Origin: Symbiodinium sp. CCMP2592 | Lineage: Eukaryota; Sar; Dinophyceae; Suessiales; Symbiodiniaceae | Direction: 5' to 3' | Length of the DNA stretch: 64,000 bases | NCBI GenBank assembly: GCA_905221615.1 | Contig: CAJNDT010003235.1 | Coordinates: 690,560 to 754,559, forward strand | In this document: one piece after another, positions 32,273 through 42,712 of the stretch | Layout: each line of letters starts with the position of its first letter | Position numbering within the stretch: the stretch's first letter is position 1 | Notes under the pieces: model-generated | Told to the model about the DNA's origin: nothing | The model's database searches: none | The model's input: the letters and a program-made list of their open reading frames with translations, nothing else | Made by a program: the position numbers and the translations under genes

Positions 32273-34190
32273 GGTCGCTCTGCTAATTTGATAAAGGCTC
32301 CTTGATTCTAGGGGCTGTGGGCTCTCTGAACTACGAACCCTAGACTATTCTGAAAGCATGTACATACAATACCAACAAACACCCTTCTGAGTCCAAAAGA
32401 CTCCGAAAAAAAAAGCACCCTAGAATACAAAGCCCTAAAAGAAATCCTTATCAAGCCCTTCTAAACCCTAAACCCTCTAAAGGTCCCTTTGGAACTCCCT
32501 GAAACCCTCAGAGTCACCTCAGAAATCCCCACAAGACCCTTCGGACACCTGCGGAAACACTCACGGCCGTTAAAAGCGCCTTCTTCCGCTTTTGGTCGGC
32601 CTTCACTGCCCTGCGTGGCGGGGACTGCTTCAGAGTTACTTAAAGGCTCGGGGGCACGGCTGACGGTTTAGGGCTTACGGCTTAAGGCTTTTGTAGAGTT
32701 CCCAGTTAGGGAAGGATTAAGGGGGATTAGGGCTTCGGGGCATCCCCGAGGCTTCTAGCCCCCCTCACCCAAGGAAGATGTCGCATATTACTCGAGGGTT
32801 TAGTACGAGCTTCATATCTGGTCTGTAGAATGAAGATCACCAGCTATAAGCGGATTCTTTGGCATGATGTAAAGTATGTGCTCTGTGATTGACGGATTTG
32901 GAGTTGGGTTTGGGGCTGAAGGCTTTCTAGGTTGGTCGATTGTTAATGTAAAATGCTAGCGGTTTTCCAGGTTTCTAGGGTTTGGCTACTTTGGTGGGGC
33001 GTCGAGGTATCAAAAACTTTCAGAAATTTTGTTCAGAGCTCCCCCGGTCAGCATCCGAAAGCCCACATACACCTTGGGGTTTAGGGATCGGGCACCGGGC
33101 ACAGGGTGGGGAACCCCAGAAACCACACAACGCCCTGAACCCCAAACCATGATCCCTAAACGTCAATCCCATAAAACCCGAAACCCCAGGAGCCCTAATA
33201 AACCCTGATCGAAACCCTTAACCCATAATACGGCGGCAGCAGACCCCTAAAAAGATCCTAACTTGGAGAACTACCCAAATCCTGAACCCCGGATCCGTAA
33301 CTTCTCCGCATGAGCACAGCGATCCCCCCGACCCTCGGTTCGTCGTGGACTTGCTCTTGGCCACCTTTGTCTTCTTGACCTCATAGTGCTTCGGATTTAG
33401 GGCTCAGGGTCTTGAGGGGCACCACCGGCTCGATGCCGTCGGAACATACCCGACTCAAGTACAAGATGGTGGCGCGGGTTAAGGGTCTAGGATTGAAAGA
33501 GTGCAGTGTCCAGGGGGGGTTTGATTTTCGATTATCAAGCTTATGTTTGTTGGTTCTGGGGTCGACGATGTGGAAGTTCAGAGGAAGTTGTTTCTTGACT
33601 GCGGGGTCCTACTGTCAGGCATCCTATTGCTTAGAGTTTATAATTTGCGTGCCATTCTGTTCTGAAACTCCTAGGTAAGACCCCACTGGCCCAAAAAAGG
33701 CAGATCCCCCGAATGCCAGCACCCGGAGTTAAGCTTTCGGACTATAGAGTTTAGTGGAACCCAAAGAACCCAACATGGGCGAAGCAGGTTTCGTGCCAAA
33801 AATCCCCAATACTTCACCTTAAATTCATCTCTTCGGGTTTGTGGTTAGGTCGCTGGCTGTACGGTTTCAGGTTTCTTGCAGGGTACCAAGTTTGCCGGTC
33901 TTCCGGAACCTCTTTGTGGGGTTTGGGGTTTGCGCGGCTCATCCCAACTATCAAGGTCGCAACCCCCAACCTTTACCATCCCAACAGCACGGCTCTTGGG
34001 CCCGGACATACTTGCCCATGGCAGCCACAACCGCCAAGTGCAGGTCTCTGTATGGGGCTTCGCTTAATTGAAGCATCTTCTGAGATATCGGGAGATGAGC
34101 CTTGGGTTGGAAGCTTACGGCTTCGGGTGGAGGTGTTTTTGTGTTTTCCAGTCATTAGCGCATGTGGTTGCCATTGAACCACGAACCGAG
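32273..34190. other. No gene recognised; end of telomere-like compartment
   Basis: Unique DNA with only isolated CCCTAAA words. Plus and minus frames of 60-112 codons overlap each other at 33840-34370 without recognisable motifs. Beyond about 34 kb neither telomere-like runs nor MITEs are seen. Confidence 0.45.
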
Positions 34191-34416
34191 CCGTGAAGAA
34201 CCGGGAACCGCAAGAACCGAATCCCTTGGAACCGAATAGCTGGGAGAACTGCTTTTGACAGAAACAAACCGAACAGAACACAACAGACGGACAGGTCGAG
34301 GCCAGCTGAGCCAACAGCAACGCCGGCAGAGCGCGACATGCTGCGAATGAACTAGTCGGCGTGAACAACAAACCGCCAAAGGCTGCGCGCGTGCACTTTC
34401 CTAGGAAAAATACATA

Positions 34417-34919
34417 TCATCTAAGCCCACTACAACGAGACAAAACGACAACCACTACAACGGCGATTGCGACTTCGACTGCAGTTGCACTGGACTCCTT
34501 GGGCACGTCAAGGCCCTTGCTGTGCCCCGAGGAAATACACAGAGCTTGGGAGGGCATGGTCTCCCCCACCTCTGGGCGAGCCGACGAGATTCTTCCCAGC
34601 GGCACAAAGCTCGAGATTCTGAAAGGCTTGAAAGCTCTTTGGCCCGTCACAAGAAGCTGTTTGTCTTTCAGAACCCAGTCGTGGCGAAGGAGAACGAAAG
34701 CTGCTGCGGACAACGAGGTCGCCGGGGCCGGGCTGTCATTGAAGCTGAGCCTCTGATATCTTCATGCAGTTCGTAGCAGTGGTGAAAGTTGTGCTTGTCG
34801 TCTTTGGTATCGGACGAAGCCTGGCTGTCTAGCAAACTGGGGTCAGATAGCTTTTGTGAGCACTGCCATGGGTGCTCTACAACCTTGCCTCGGTACAAGT
34901 CTTCACAAGCTTTTGACAT
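34417..34919 (-). CDS. Possible two-exon minus gene, unrecognised
   Basis: Two protein-like minus frames overlap. 34668-34919 starts MSKACEDLYRGKVVEHPWQC and runs to HNFHHCYELHEDIRGSAS. 34417-34713 reads FVLLRHDWVLKDKQLLVTGQ and ends in a valine-rich stretch. TTGTCCGCAG just before the second could be an acceptor. A plus frame (34361-34756) overlaps it, so strand and existence are uncertain. No domain recognised. Confidence 0.3.
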
Positions 34920-35335
34920 TTTCGCGGTTCACGGGCTTCGCTTCAGAAGCGGCTTCCAGCCTTGGGCTTTCTGGCAATCCTCCTTGCTGAAATATCGGGG
35001 TTATCGCATTCCCGCATAGTTGTTGCAAATTCCTCCTTTTTTTTTGCTTGGGCGGGCTTCGGTGGCAGCGGCTGCTGCGCTCAGTCCCTATCGAAATTAC
35101 CGAACATCAAAACGACAATAAAAGTGAAACGGGAAGCGCCTAAGCAAAAAGTGCTGCGGCTTGTAGGCTTAGTCAACATTAGCCGTTCAGCAAACTACCG
35201 GGCTGTGGCATCCTCAGCAGCCGTTCAGGAGCAACAAAAGGTCGGCACCCAAAATTGCCCGGCTAGCGGGAAGAGCAGCGGGAGCAACTGTGGTGCACAA
35301 GTGACCAGACCAATCTTCAAGCAAGACGCACAAAG

Positions 35336-35542
35336 ATGGCAAACCGGGTAAAGATGCCGAAACGAGAATTCGCCATTGCTGCTGTGCACGGAAATGCGCA
35401 GTTGGCACCAAGTGGTGACTTCCGTCGCATTGCACCCGCTTTCGATGTAGCAGGAGAAGAAAGAGCAAACTGGCAGCAGCCGACCCCACTATCACGGAGT
35501 GCACCAGCAGGTGGAGCTTGTGGTTGTGGGAGCAAATCATAA
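35336..35542 (+). CDS. Small unrecognised ORF (68 residues)
   Basis: MANRVKMPKREFAIAAVHGN at the start and a Gly/Cys tail GGACGCGSKS at the end, with an A-rich stretch before the ATG. Natural composition, no known family. An overlapping minus frame (35214-35555) is hydrophobic and could be the real one. Confidence 0.3.
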   Translation: MANRVKMPKREFAIAAVHGNAQLAPSGDFRRIAPAFDVAGEERANWQQPTPLSRSAPAGGACGCGSKS

Positions 35543-35559
35543 GACGGGAAGGCATAGGT

Positions 35560-36133
35560 GAGCCCCGTTGCCAGTTCGACCATGCGCCTCATGTGCTTGC
35601 TTCCACTCCTTACATGCATCAGAGCCGCCTAATCTGAACTGGCAGAGTGCAGGTAACACGGGTCAAGACTGTTTATGGCTCGGAGCTTGGCATTGGCCGG
35701 GTGGCAGCAGCTCTCGCTGCCCACAAACACACAACCGTGCCAAACAGAAACAGCAGTGAAACGGGAGTGCTACCACCTACCAAGAGAGTTGCGCAACTGT
35801 GGCGTGCGAACTTTTGTCAGCAGAACTGTTGGCGCTGCGCTTGGTAAGAGTGCAGCAAGTTTCAACTTGATTTTTTCAAAGGCCCTCGGCTGTACTCAGA
35901 GGCACTAAAAACGGGTCCGATTTCCGGACCCATTTTTGAAGCCGCTTCCCACTCTTTTTTTTGAATTCTCAACTCCAAAAAAGTGATCACCGTTTCTCTT
36001 CTTGCTTACGCAGCCAGTCCATCCAACAGCACAGCTTATTGAGCTGTTGCAGATTCATGGACAACGACAGCAACAATGTTCTGTGGCTTAAGCTATGAAA
36101 TCGAACAAATGTAGAAAAAGATACTCCCGCAAC
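35560..36133. other. No gene recognised
   Basis: GGGTCCGATTTCCGGACCC at 35914-35932 is a 7-bp stem hairpin followed by a T-run, which has the shape of a terminator-like element but no assignable gene. Minus frame 35987-36250 continues into the duplicated segment. Confidence 0.35.
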
Positions 36134-36390
36134 TGGGGAGGCCCCTGTGGTGCACACGTTTTCGAAGGGTTTTTCGGCCTCGAATATGAGCCCGTCAAAT
36201 CTGTCAAAATAAGGTCGAGACAAGGTCCAAGATATTCGGGAGGCTTCCACATGAGTTTGCCCTGTGCAGCCTACAATTTCGGTTTGCTCTGCGGCTCTCT
36301 GTTATGTCTCATTGTGTGGAACCCCATCCGCAAAAAACGTTAAACCCAACACACAACATCAAACGTGCGGTTTCGACTAAAAGCACGCGG
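36134..36390 (-). repeat. Duplicated segment, left copy (0.93 kb period)
   Basis: Near-identical to 37059-37315. Both contain AGGCCCCTGTGG, TTCGAAGGGTTTTTCGGCCT and CATGAGTTTGCCCTGTGCAG. Read on minus, both carry the protein-like words FDGLIFEAEKPFENV and FDGLMFEAEKPFENV, so a decayed or spliced minus coding segment is possible. Confidence 0.8.
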
Positions 36391-36399
36391 GTTTCTCTT

Positions 36400-36660
36400 A
36401 TCCTAAACCCTCCTGCAAGGCCGCTGAGACGTTTTGACTTGCATCAAACTATACCAGCTCTTTCTAGTCTGATTTACCAGAACGTCGCATGGAGTAACGA
36501 TTTCGTAGCAACTGCTACAGTTTCAGCTACTCCGTGCCCCACTACTCCGCGCGACTCTGCAGGGCCGCTGAAACGTTTTGACTTGCTTCAAACTATACCA
36601 GCTCTTTCTATTCTGGTTTAGTAAAACGTCGCATGGACATAAACACAACTGAGATTTTCA
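36400..36660 (+). repeat. Tandem repeat, ~145-bp unit, first block
   Basis: Two units, each with GCCGCTGAGACGTTTTGACT-like sequence, an AACGTCGCATGGA core and CTGCTACAGTTTCAGCTACT. The same unit continues at 37320-38120. Confidence 0.85.
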
Positions 36661-37058
36661 GACTTCCTCCTGAGTCATCTTGAGAACAGGTTCCTGAACT
36701 TCTGGAGTAAAATCCCCGTTGCCCCATCAGCAATGTCGTGTTGCGATACGCAGCAAGCGTTGTGCGTTTGCTGAAGGTTGCTGACATTTGGAGATGCTGT
36801 TGCGCAGGCTCGAAGAAACGGGTTGGATACTTTGAAAATGCCCTGGATTGGAATGTACTTGCAACATTGATGCGGAGGTGCGGGGGACTGCCGTTGCTTT
36901 TCTTGCGGCGACTCATTGCGCGAGCTTTTCCTGAAGCTTCATGAGCACCTTCCCCCAGAAGCTTCTGCAAACTGCTGTCAATGTCATCAGCATGGAACCA
37001 TCTGCTGCGTTGTCAACAAATCCGGTCGAATTTTGATTTTGTTCACGTTCCCTGTACT
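36661..37058. other. Spacer between duplicated blocks; ORF on each strand
   Basis: A minus frame (36608-36970) and a plus frame (36738-36944, with VADIWRCCCAGSKKRVGYF) overlap. Neither is recognisable. Confidence 0.3.
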
Positions 37059-37315
37059 GGGAAGGCCCCTGTGGCGCACGTTTTCGAAGGGTTTTTCGGC
37101 CTCGAACATGAGCCCGTCAAATCCGTCAAAATGAAGGTCGAGACAAAGTCCAGGATATTCGGGAGGCTCCCACATGAGTTTGCCCTGTGCAGCCTACAAT
37201 TTCGGTTTGCTCTCCGGCTCTCTGTTATGTCTCATTGTGTGGAACCCCATCCGCAAAAAACGCTAAACCCAACACACAACATCAAACGCGCGGTTTAAAC
37301 CGAAACACGCGGGTT
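37059..37315 (-). repeat. Duplicated segment, right copy
   Basis: Partner of 36134-36390 with about a dozen substitutions. The duplication includes the following tandem block, so the whole 0.93-kb unit was copied. Confidence 0.8.
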
Positions 37316-37319
37316 TGCT

Positions 37320-38120
37320 GTTATCCTAAACCCTGCAAGGCCGCTTAAACGTTTTGACTTGCTTCAAACTAAACCAGCTCTGACTAATCTGATTTACTAA
37401 AACGTCGCATGGAGTCACGAATTCGTAGCACCTGCTACAGTTTCAGCTGATCCGTACCCCACCACTGCGCGCGACTCTGCTGGGCCGCTGAGACGTTTTG
37501 ACTTGCTTCAAACTAAACCAGCTCTGACTAATCTGATTTACTAAAACGTCGCATGGAGCAACGATTTCGTAGCAACTGCTACAGTTTCAGCACTCCACAC
37601 CCCACTACTCCGCTCGACTCTGCTGGGCCGCTGAGACGTTTTGACTTGCTTCAAACAAAACCAGCTCTTTCTTGTCTGATTTATCCTAAAACGTCGCATG
37701 GAGTCACGAATTCACAGCAACTGCTACAGTTTCAGCTACTCCGTGCCCACTACTCCGCGCGACTCTGTCAGAAGGTAGCTCTTTCACCACATCCTAAAAC
37801 ACAGCTCTTTGCCATTCGGATTTACGAAAACGTCGCATGGAGTAACGAATTCGTAGCAACTGCTACAGTTTCAGCTACTCCGTGCCCACTACTCCGCGCG
37901 ACTCTGTCAGAAGGTAGGGCAAATGCCTCGCAAATACTAGCTCTTTCACCACATCCTAAAACACAGCTCTTTGCCATTCGGATTTACGAAAACGTCGCAT
38001 GGAGTAACGAATTCGTAGCAACTGCTACAGTTTCAGCTACTCCGCACTCCACTACTCCGCGCGACTCTGTTAGAAGGTGCTGCAGATTCCTCGCAAATAC
38101 CAGCGCTTTCACCACATTCT
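37320..38120 (+). repeat. Tandem repeat, ~145-160-bp unit, second block
   Basis: Five units with AACGTCGCATGGA cores near 37402, 37547, 37691, 37831 and 37991. The last two share an inserted CTCTTTCACCACATCC and TTTGCCATTCGG, a younger subfamily. GAATTCGTAGCAACTGCTAC inside the unit is partly palindromic. Confidence 0.9.
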
Positions 38121-38194
38121 AAAACACTGCATGAAACAAGGACGGACGGCGGAGTGGGATTCAAGGACAAACTCGTTTTAAATATATACTACCA

Positions 38195-38509
38195 TTGAAC
38201 AAGGGCGGCAAAGGAACAAGAGGCTCCACGAAGCTACTGCAAAAAAGGGCAGACGCTCCTTTGGAGTGGTTGGAAAATCAACGCTGCCTTTTGGCATTTT
38301 TGGAGATCGCAGTCATTCGCCGACGTATCGCGTGCGCTGCTACAGCCAGAAACTTTAAGAAACTCAGCACCACCAAAAACCGCATTTATTGTAGTGGAAC
38401 TTTCAAACAGGAGCACTTTAATTCAAGCCCATCGCTGGGCAGCACACAATGCAGCATGCTGGCCTTTCAGGGCCGGGTCCCACATTCCATTTGGTTTTAT
38501 AAAGTTTAG
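38195..38509 (+). CDS. F-box-like ORF, doubtful
   Basis: A 104-residue plus frame with an N-terminal stretch NQRCLLAFLEIAVIRRRIAC followed by AATARNFKKL, which has the spacing of hydrophobic residues seen in F-box helices. F-box proteins bind SKP1 and select substrates for ubiquitination. No upstream stop check supports the ATG, and no C-terminal repeat domain follows. It may be one exon. Confidence 0.3.
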   Translation: MNKGGKGTRGSTKLLQKRADAPLEWLENQRCLLAFLEIAVIRRRIACAATARNFKKLSTTKNRIYCSGTFKQEHFNSSPSLGSTQCSMLAFQGRVPHSIWFYKV

Positions 38510-39424
38510 GTAAGATGGGACCCATGAACGGTTTTTTGCAAAAGATAATGACCGGATTCGACAGAACAGAGTGATAAGTCTGCATCACGATGACAGCTGG
38601 AAACAAGCTTCTTGATGATTTGCAATTAGCAACTATTAAGTTCCCATATCACGAACAACGCTGTAGCATTCTGATGGCTGTTTCCAAACTATGGGCCGAA
38701 CTCTAATTCTGCTCAAAAATCTCAATTATTTTTCAAAAATTTGTTGCCGAAGCTCGTCCTGCCACGCTGCCTGGGGTCTGCTTTGGAGAAGCCAGGGACG
38801 GGAGCTTGGGAGGAGCGCCCGCTCTCCAAATTCTTTCTATTTTCCAGGGAAATGGAGAGAAATTAAAAAAAGTTAAAGAAAATACGTCCAACACTGGCAA
38901 AGCCTGTGCGCCGCAGCCAGCTTTTTTCCTCTTTAACAAGTCTGTTGAGTTTGTAGGGACTGAGTGCTGCAGCTGTTGTCAAAAAAAGAGAAAAGCTTTA
39001 GAGAAATTAGGGAGAAAAGTGTTTTGAAAGAAACTTGAGATGCACTGGCCGATCTTACCTGTAAAAGTCATCTTGAGCAGTTGCAGAAGCTATCACACAC
39101 CAGACGACACTGTGCGTTTTGCGCCTCCAGCGCTTTTTTTTTGGCGTATGCGGGCCTCGTCGACTACACGCTGCAGCACTCGGTCCCTGTAAGAAAAGAG
39201 AGCAACTAACAAGAAATGAATAAGCTGTACAAAAATGCTAGGTGAAACAGGAGCTGCGACATACAGACTTGGTCGGCGAAATCGTTCAGCTCTGATATAT
39301 ACACTGGCCCTCGGATCACTGGCCCTGCTCCCCGTAAGACATGGGTCGCGCAATGGCCACCATCATCAAAATTGTCAGGTTGGTGGCAGTTCGCAACACA
39401 AGAGCAAAAGGTGAGTTGCCATGC
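38510..39424. other. No gene recognised
   Basis: AT-richer unique DNA. Short frames only. Confidence 0.4.
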
Positions 39425-39458
39425 GCCCAGCTTCCCTTCCAATGGGTCTCGCAAGGGC
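39425..39458 (+). repeat. Hairpin element, copy 1 of 4
   Basis: Invariant GCCCAGCTT, then a small stem CCC-TTCCAAT-GGG, then invariant TCTCGCAAGGGC. The outermost GCCC and GGGC can also pair. Confidence 0.75.
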
Positions 39459-39532
39459 GAATCACTCATTCAGAGAGCCAGTGTCGTAGAGCAGCCCGTC
39501 ACAAACAGGCCGCTGTATCCTGGGATGTCAGT

Positions 39533-39564
39533 GCCCAGCTTCCCTCACAGGGTCTCGCAAGGGC
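39533..39564 (+). repeat. Hairpin element, copy 2 of 4
   Basis: Same invariant ends; stem is CCCT-CAC-AGGG. Confidence 0.75.
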
Positions 39565-39611
39565 AAATAGAGAAGGAGCACCACAAGAGTGCAACTCCTC
39601 CACATCTCAAT

Positions 39612-40136
39612 TCAATAAGGTATCGGAGACCGCAAGCGCGTTATGGGGAGTGCTTGTATCGGTTCCAAGTTGAAAGAAGGCGTAGTGCGCAAGTTAGGCC
39701 AACCCAAGGTCCACGGCTGTATACCATCCACTGCATCATGGATGGCCGACGCACGCAGAAAGTCAGTGCCCTCGTATAGTCCAACGACCGCTCGACAGGT
39801 ATGGCGGGAGACCGCGGCGAGCGTCATCAATGCCTCGAGATCAACTTGGATAATAGTGGCGCCGACTTGGAAGCCAAGCCGAACCCATAGTTGGAGTCTG
39901 CGCTCTATTTGCCAAAACACAAACACACACCGATCCAGGTATGCGGCTACCGACCGTTGGTATGCCGTCAGCTGTTGCCGAAAGGCAAGACCGGCCGTTT
40001 TGCGCTCTCGCGAGCCCACAGCACTCAATAGCTGCCGCGTAGCGACATTCGGCGGAGCGCAGTAGAGCAGCGAGAGGGGTTGAACAGAGACATAGGTGGC
40101 GACACGTAAGAGAGTGTTCTCTGATAAATCCGCCAT
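39612..40136 (-). CDS. F-box-like protein, 174 residues
   Basis: A single minus frame. The first 40 residues (MADLSENTLLRVATYVSVQP then LSLLYCAPPNVATRQLLSAV) have F-box-like hydrophobic spacing. The rest is helical-looking (ERRLQLWVRLGFQVGATIIQ, VDLEALMTLAAVSRHTC), ending at IRLRSPIPY-like TRLRSPIPY. A diverged, frameshifted homologue at 41134-41415 supports real coding history on this strand. Function beyond a possible ubiquitin-ligase adaptor is not inferable. Confidence 0.5.
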   Translation of the reverse strand: MADLSENTLLRVATYVSVQPLSLLYCAPPNVATRQLLSAVGSRERKTAGLAFRQQLTAYQRSVAAYLDRCVFVFWQIERRLQLWVRLGFQVGATIIQVDLEALMTLAAVSRHTCRAVVGLYEGTDFLRASAIHDAVDGIQPWTLGWPNLRTTPSFNLEPIQALPITRLRSPIPY

Positions 40137-40486
40137 GGCCAGGTATCTACAACCTTACGGAAGGGCAAGGCACATATGATGAGCCCAGCTGCACAGTTGA
40201 AAAGATGTCGAGCGTGTAGTGGAGTCACATGGCTGAGCTAAGTCCGATGCAGGCGCAGGGCCCTAGCAGGCGGGCACGATCGCTGCCACCCGCAGATTCA
40301 ACTTTTTGCAGCAATGACGCCGGTGGCAGCTGCATAGTCTGCGTCTCAAGCCGCGGAGCTCGGCCGTGCCGGTTATCCCGCCGCCCGGGATGGTAATCGT
40401 AGTACCTATCTTCCCAGACCAAGACACTGTACGAACTGGCCCCGCAGAGCTGGTCCTCGATTACCCTGCATTCGAGGCCCTATCGC

Positions 40487-40524
40487 GCCCAGCTTCCCGC
40501 TTCCCAATCGGGTCTCGCAAGGGC
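40487..40524 (+). repeat. Hairpin element, copy 3 of 4
   Basis: Same invariant ends; stem is CCCG-CTTCCCAAT-CGGG, so the fourth base pair is G-C here but T-A in copy 2. Confidence 0.75.
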
Positions 40525-41079
40525 ACTGAACGTATGGTAAGGCCAGTCCTCTGAGATCGATGGACCCTTTGGGCATCCCGAGGGCCATGCAATGCAGAGC
40601 TGGGCGTAGACTATGCCATAGCGTATGTGTCGTCACCAGTAAACCCGGCAGCCGGTTTGATGCGCCATGGTGCTGCCCATGCTTGGCATCATTCAAGCAA
40701 TGAGAGAGACGCCCGTAAGCACGCACATGGGCAGCCTGTCAAGCTGCCTCACTGGGGGCGACGCCAGGGTGATGATCAAGGTACGCAGGCAAAGCCTGAC
40801 AAGAGAAAGTGAAACCCCTAAACGGGGAGCACGGACTTGCCTTGGGGAGCACAACCACGAAAGGTGGTGGAGCTGAGCAGTTATCCCAGCCAGCCTAGCG
40901 GCCTAGCAGTTTTCCTTGAATGCAACGAAGGGCCAGTGCAAGCCAGGCATGCTGGCAGCCCTAAACACGACTCTACTCCGTGCTTGCAGTCCGGCCACCC
41001 GGGGTGTCAGGCGCAGGGGCACAATGCCCCGTCCACAAAGGAGGGGTGATTCCCACGGCTCGTGTTCAGAGCCCACCTC

Positions 41080-41112
41080 GCCCAGCTTCCCACTGGTGGG
41101 TCTCGCAAGGGC
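41080..41112 (+). repeat. Hairpin element, copy 4 of 4
   Basis: Same invariant ends; stem is CCCAC-TG-GTGGG. Confidence 0.75.
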
Positions 41113-41133
41113 TAAAGTATGGCCAGTCAAGGG

Positions 41134-41415
41134 TCATGGCTCAGGGCTAAGTCCGACAGCGGTAGCCGCAGGCGTGTAAAAGGTAGTTCCCCCCCGTTCG
41201 ACAGAAAAGTAGGGCAGCCCCCACTGCTCCATGCATGCGAAGGACCACGGCTGCAACTCAACAAGGGCCTCCTGAATGGCTGGTGTTCGAAGGAATGCCG
41301 CTTGCTGGAGGGACTGAGAAACTAGCTCGTAGGCCTCCCGACACCGATGCCAGCGTGACAACATGCTCTAAATCAATTTGTCGCTTGGTGACTTTGGCCT
41401 CCCAGCTAGGATCTC
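41134..41415 (-). pseudogene. Frameshifted homologue of the 39612-40136 gene
   Basis: One minus frame reads AKVTKRQIDLEHVVTLASVS and aligns with GATIIQVDLEALMTLAAVS. The next frame continues REAYELVSQSLQQAAFLRTP, AIQEALVELQPWSF, aligning without gaps with the 18-residue RHTCRAVVGLYEGTDFLR and then ASAIHDAVDGIQPWTL. The frame change falls exactly at the serine, so the copy looks broken by a small indel. An unrecognised intron is a less likely alternative. Confidence 0.6.
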
Positions 41416-42712
41416 AGGCATGGTGGTACTCATGCCTCCCCCCTTTGCAGGTTTTGGGATCTCCCCCCCTTTGGCTTTGCCACAGACAACCACTAAGCTA
41501 AAGGAGCTTAGGAACCACCCTAAAACTTAACTAAGCTCCGCGCAGCGGCTTAAATTTTTAGAAGGACAAAGCCAAAGAGAGGGACGGGTATCCAACCCCT
41601 ACAAAGTGCCAGGCGCAGCCTTGGGCGTCACCGTTTCCAAGCTGGCAAAAACTAGAAGTGGCCTTGTCTCTCTCGTGAGCGTTGCTGTGATTCGTTGGTG
41701 TGCTGCCTCCCCACATTCCGCGAATTCGCTCGCACGATCCACCATACACAGATTGACAGCTCCGATAGACACAAGCCCAGAGTTTGCCCTGTTGCTGGTT
41801 GTTGGGCTGTAGTTGCTCATTCTGCTGGTCTGTTAGCCCTGCGTTGCTCAGACCCACGAATGTGTGGAAATTCTGTAGCAACCGATTAGAGGGATTTGAC
41901 CAGCACAAGCCGTTGGCTCCCCTGTGCAGTATACGGTGTCCTTGTGTGATGTAGAGGTGGGTAAGGACGATCAGCAGAAGGTTGCGCAGGTCCTCGACGT
42001 GCCAGGTCCGGTGTATGGTCTCGGACTCCGGAATTTCCAGGAAGCGTAAGCCTGGCTGCCACTGCCCTCGAGGATCGCGGTTGGCCGGGCCGCATCCCGA
42101 GCACTCCTGCGGGGGGCTGCAATCCTACCGATGGTTGGCACTCCTGGATGCCGTCCCGTTGTCAGGCACCATTGCACGGCTTGCGCGTATCTCACCGCCG
42201 TTATCAGGAGGTAGACTTCCGTTAGCAGGCGAGCCTGTGAAAAACGCAGAGCAAGTCTCTTTTCACTCCACGCTTGAGCCAAACACCGAAGTGTTCAGCA
42301 AGGTCTCTTGCGGAGTCTCGCGCAGCAAATTCCGTCTCAACTTTGCTAAACAAAGGAGGAATGACATGCAACTGTCCTAACACTTCTCAGGACTTCTGTA
42401 CTCACTCAAACAGCAGTGCACAGCCACTCTGTCCCTTGGCCTGTTCCCACCGGCACGAGCGAAGCGAGGGTCGGCGGAAAACAGCAACAGTGCAGTCAGA
42501 GCAACACGCACTTCTTCAAGGATGCCCAAAAAGCATCTCTAGTGCTGTAAGCGCTCATCACGGTCTTCAAGACAAGTGCAAACATGCTAAAACATGTGTT
42601 CGCCATGCAAATGCCTGTTCAAGCTTCCAAAACAACAGTTCAAGGCAAAAAGGATGAAACCCTTTCTCATGCGCAAAATAAGCATGTCGGTACTCAAGGG
42701 CACACCTAAAAG
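41416..42712. other. No firm gene
   Basis: A minus frame at 41971-42282 contains SEKRLALRFSQARLLTEVYL and a second minus frame at 41558-41908 is Gln/Asn-rich; neither is recognised. At about 42271-42281 the minus strand reads TTTGGCTCAAG, matching the last 11 bases of the dinoflagellate spliced leader. Confidence 0.35.

Noticed and set aside
35914-35960. Rho-independent-like terminator (hairpin plus T-run)
   Set aside because: The shape is right, but the genome appears eukaryotic and no gene ends there.
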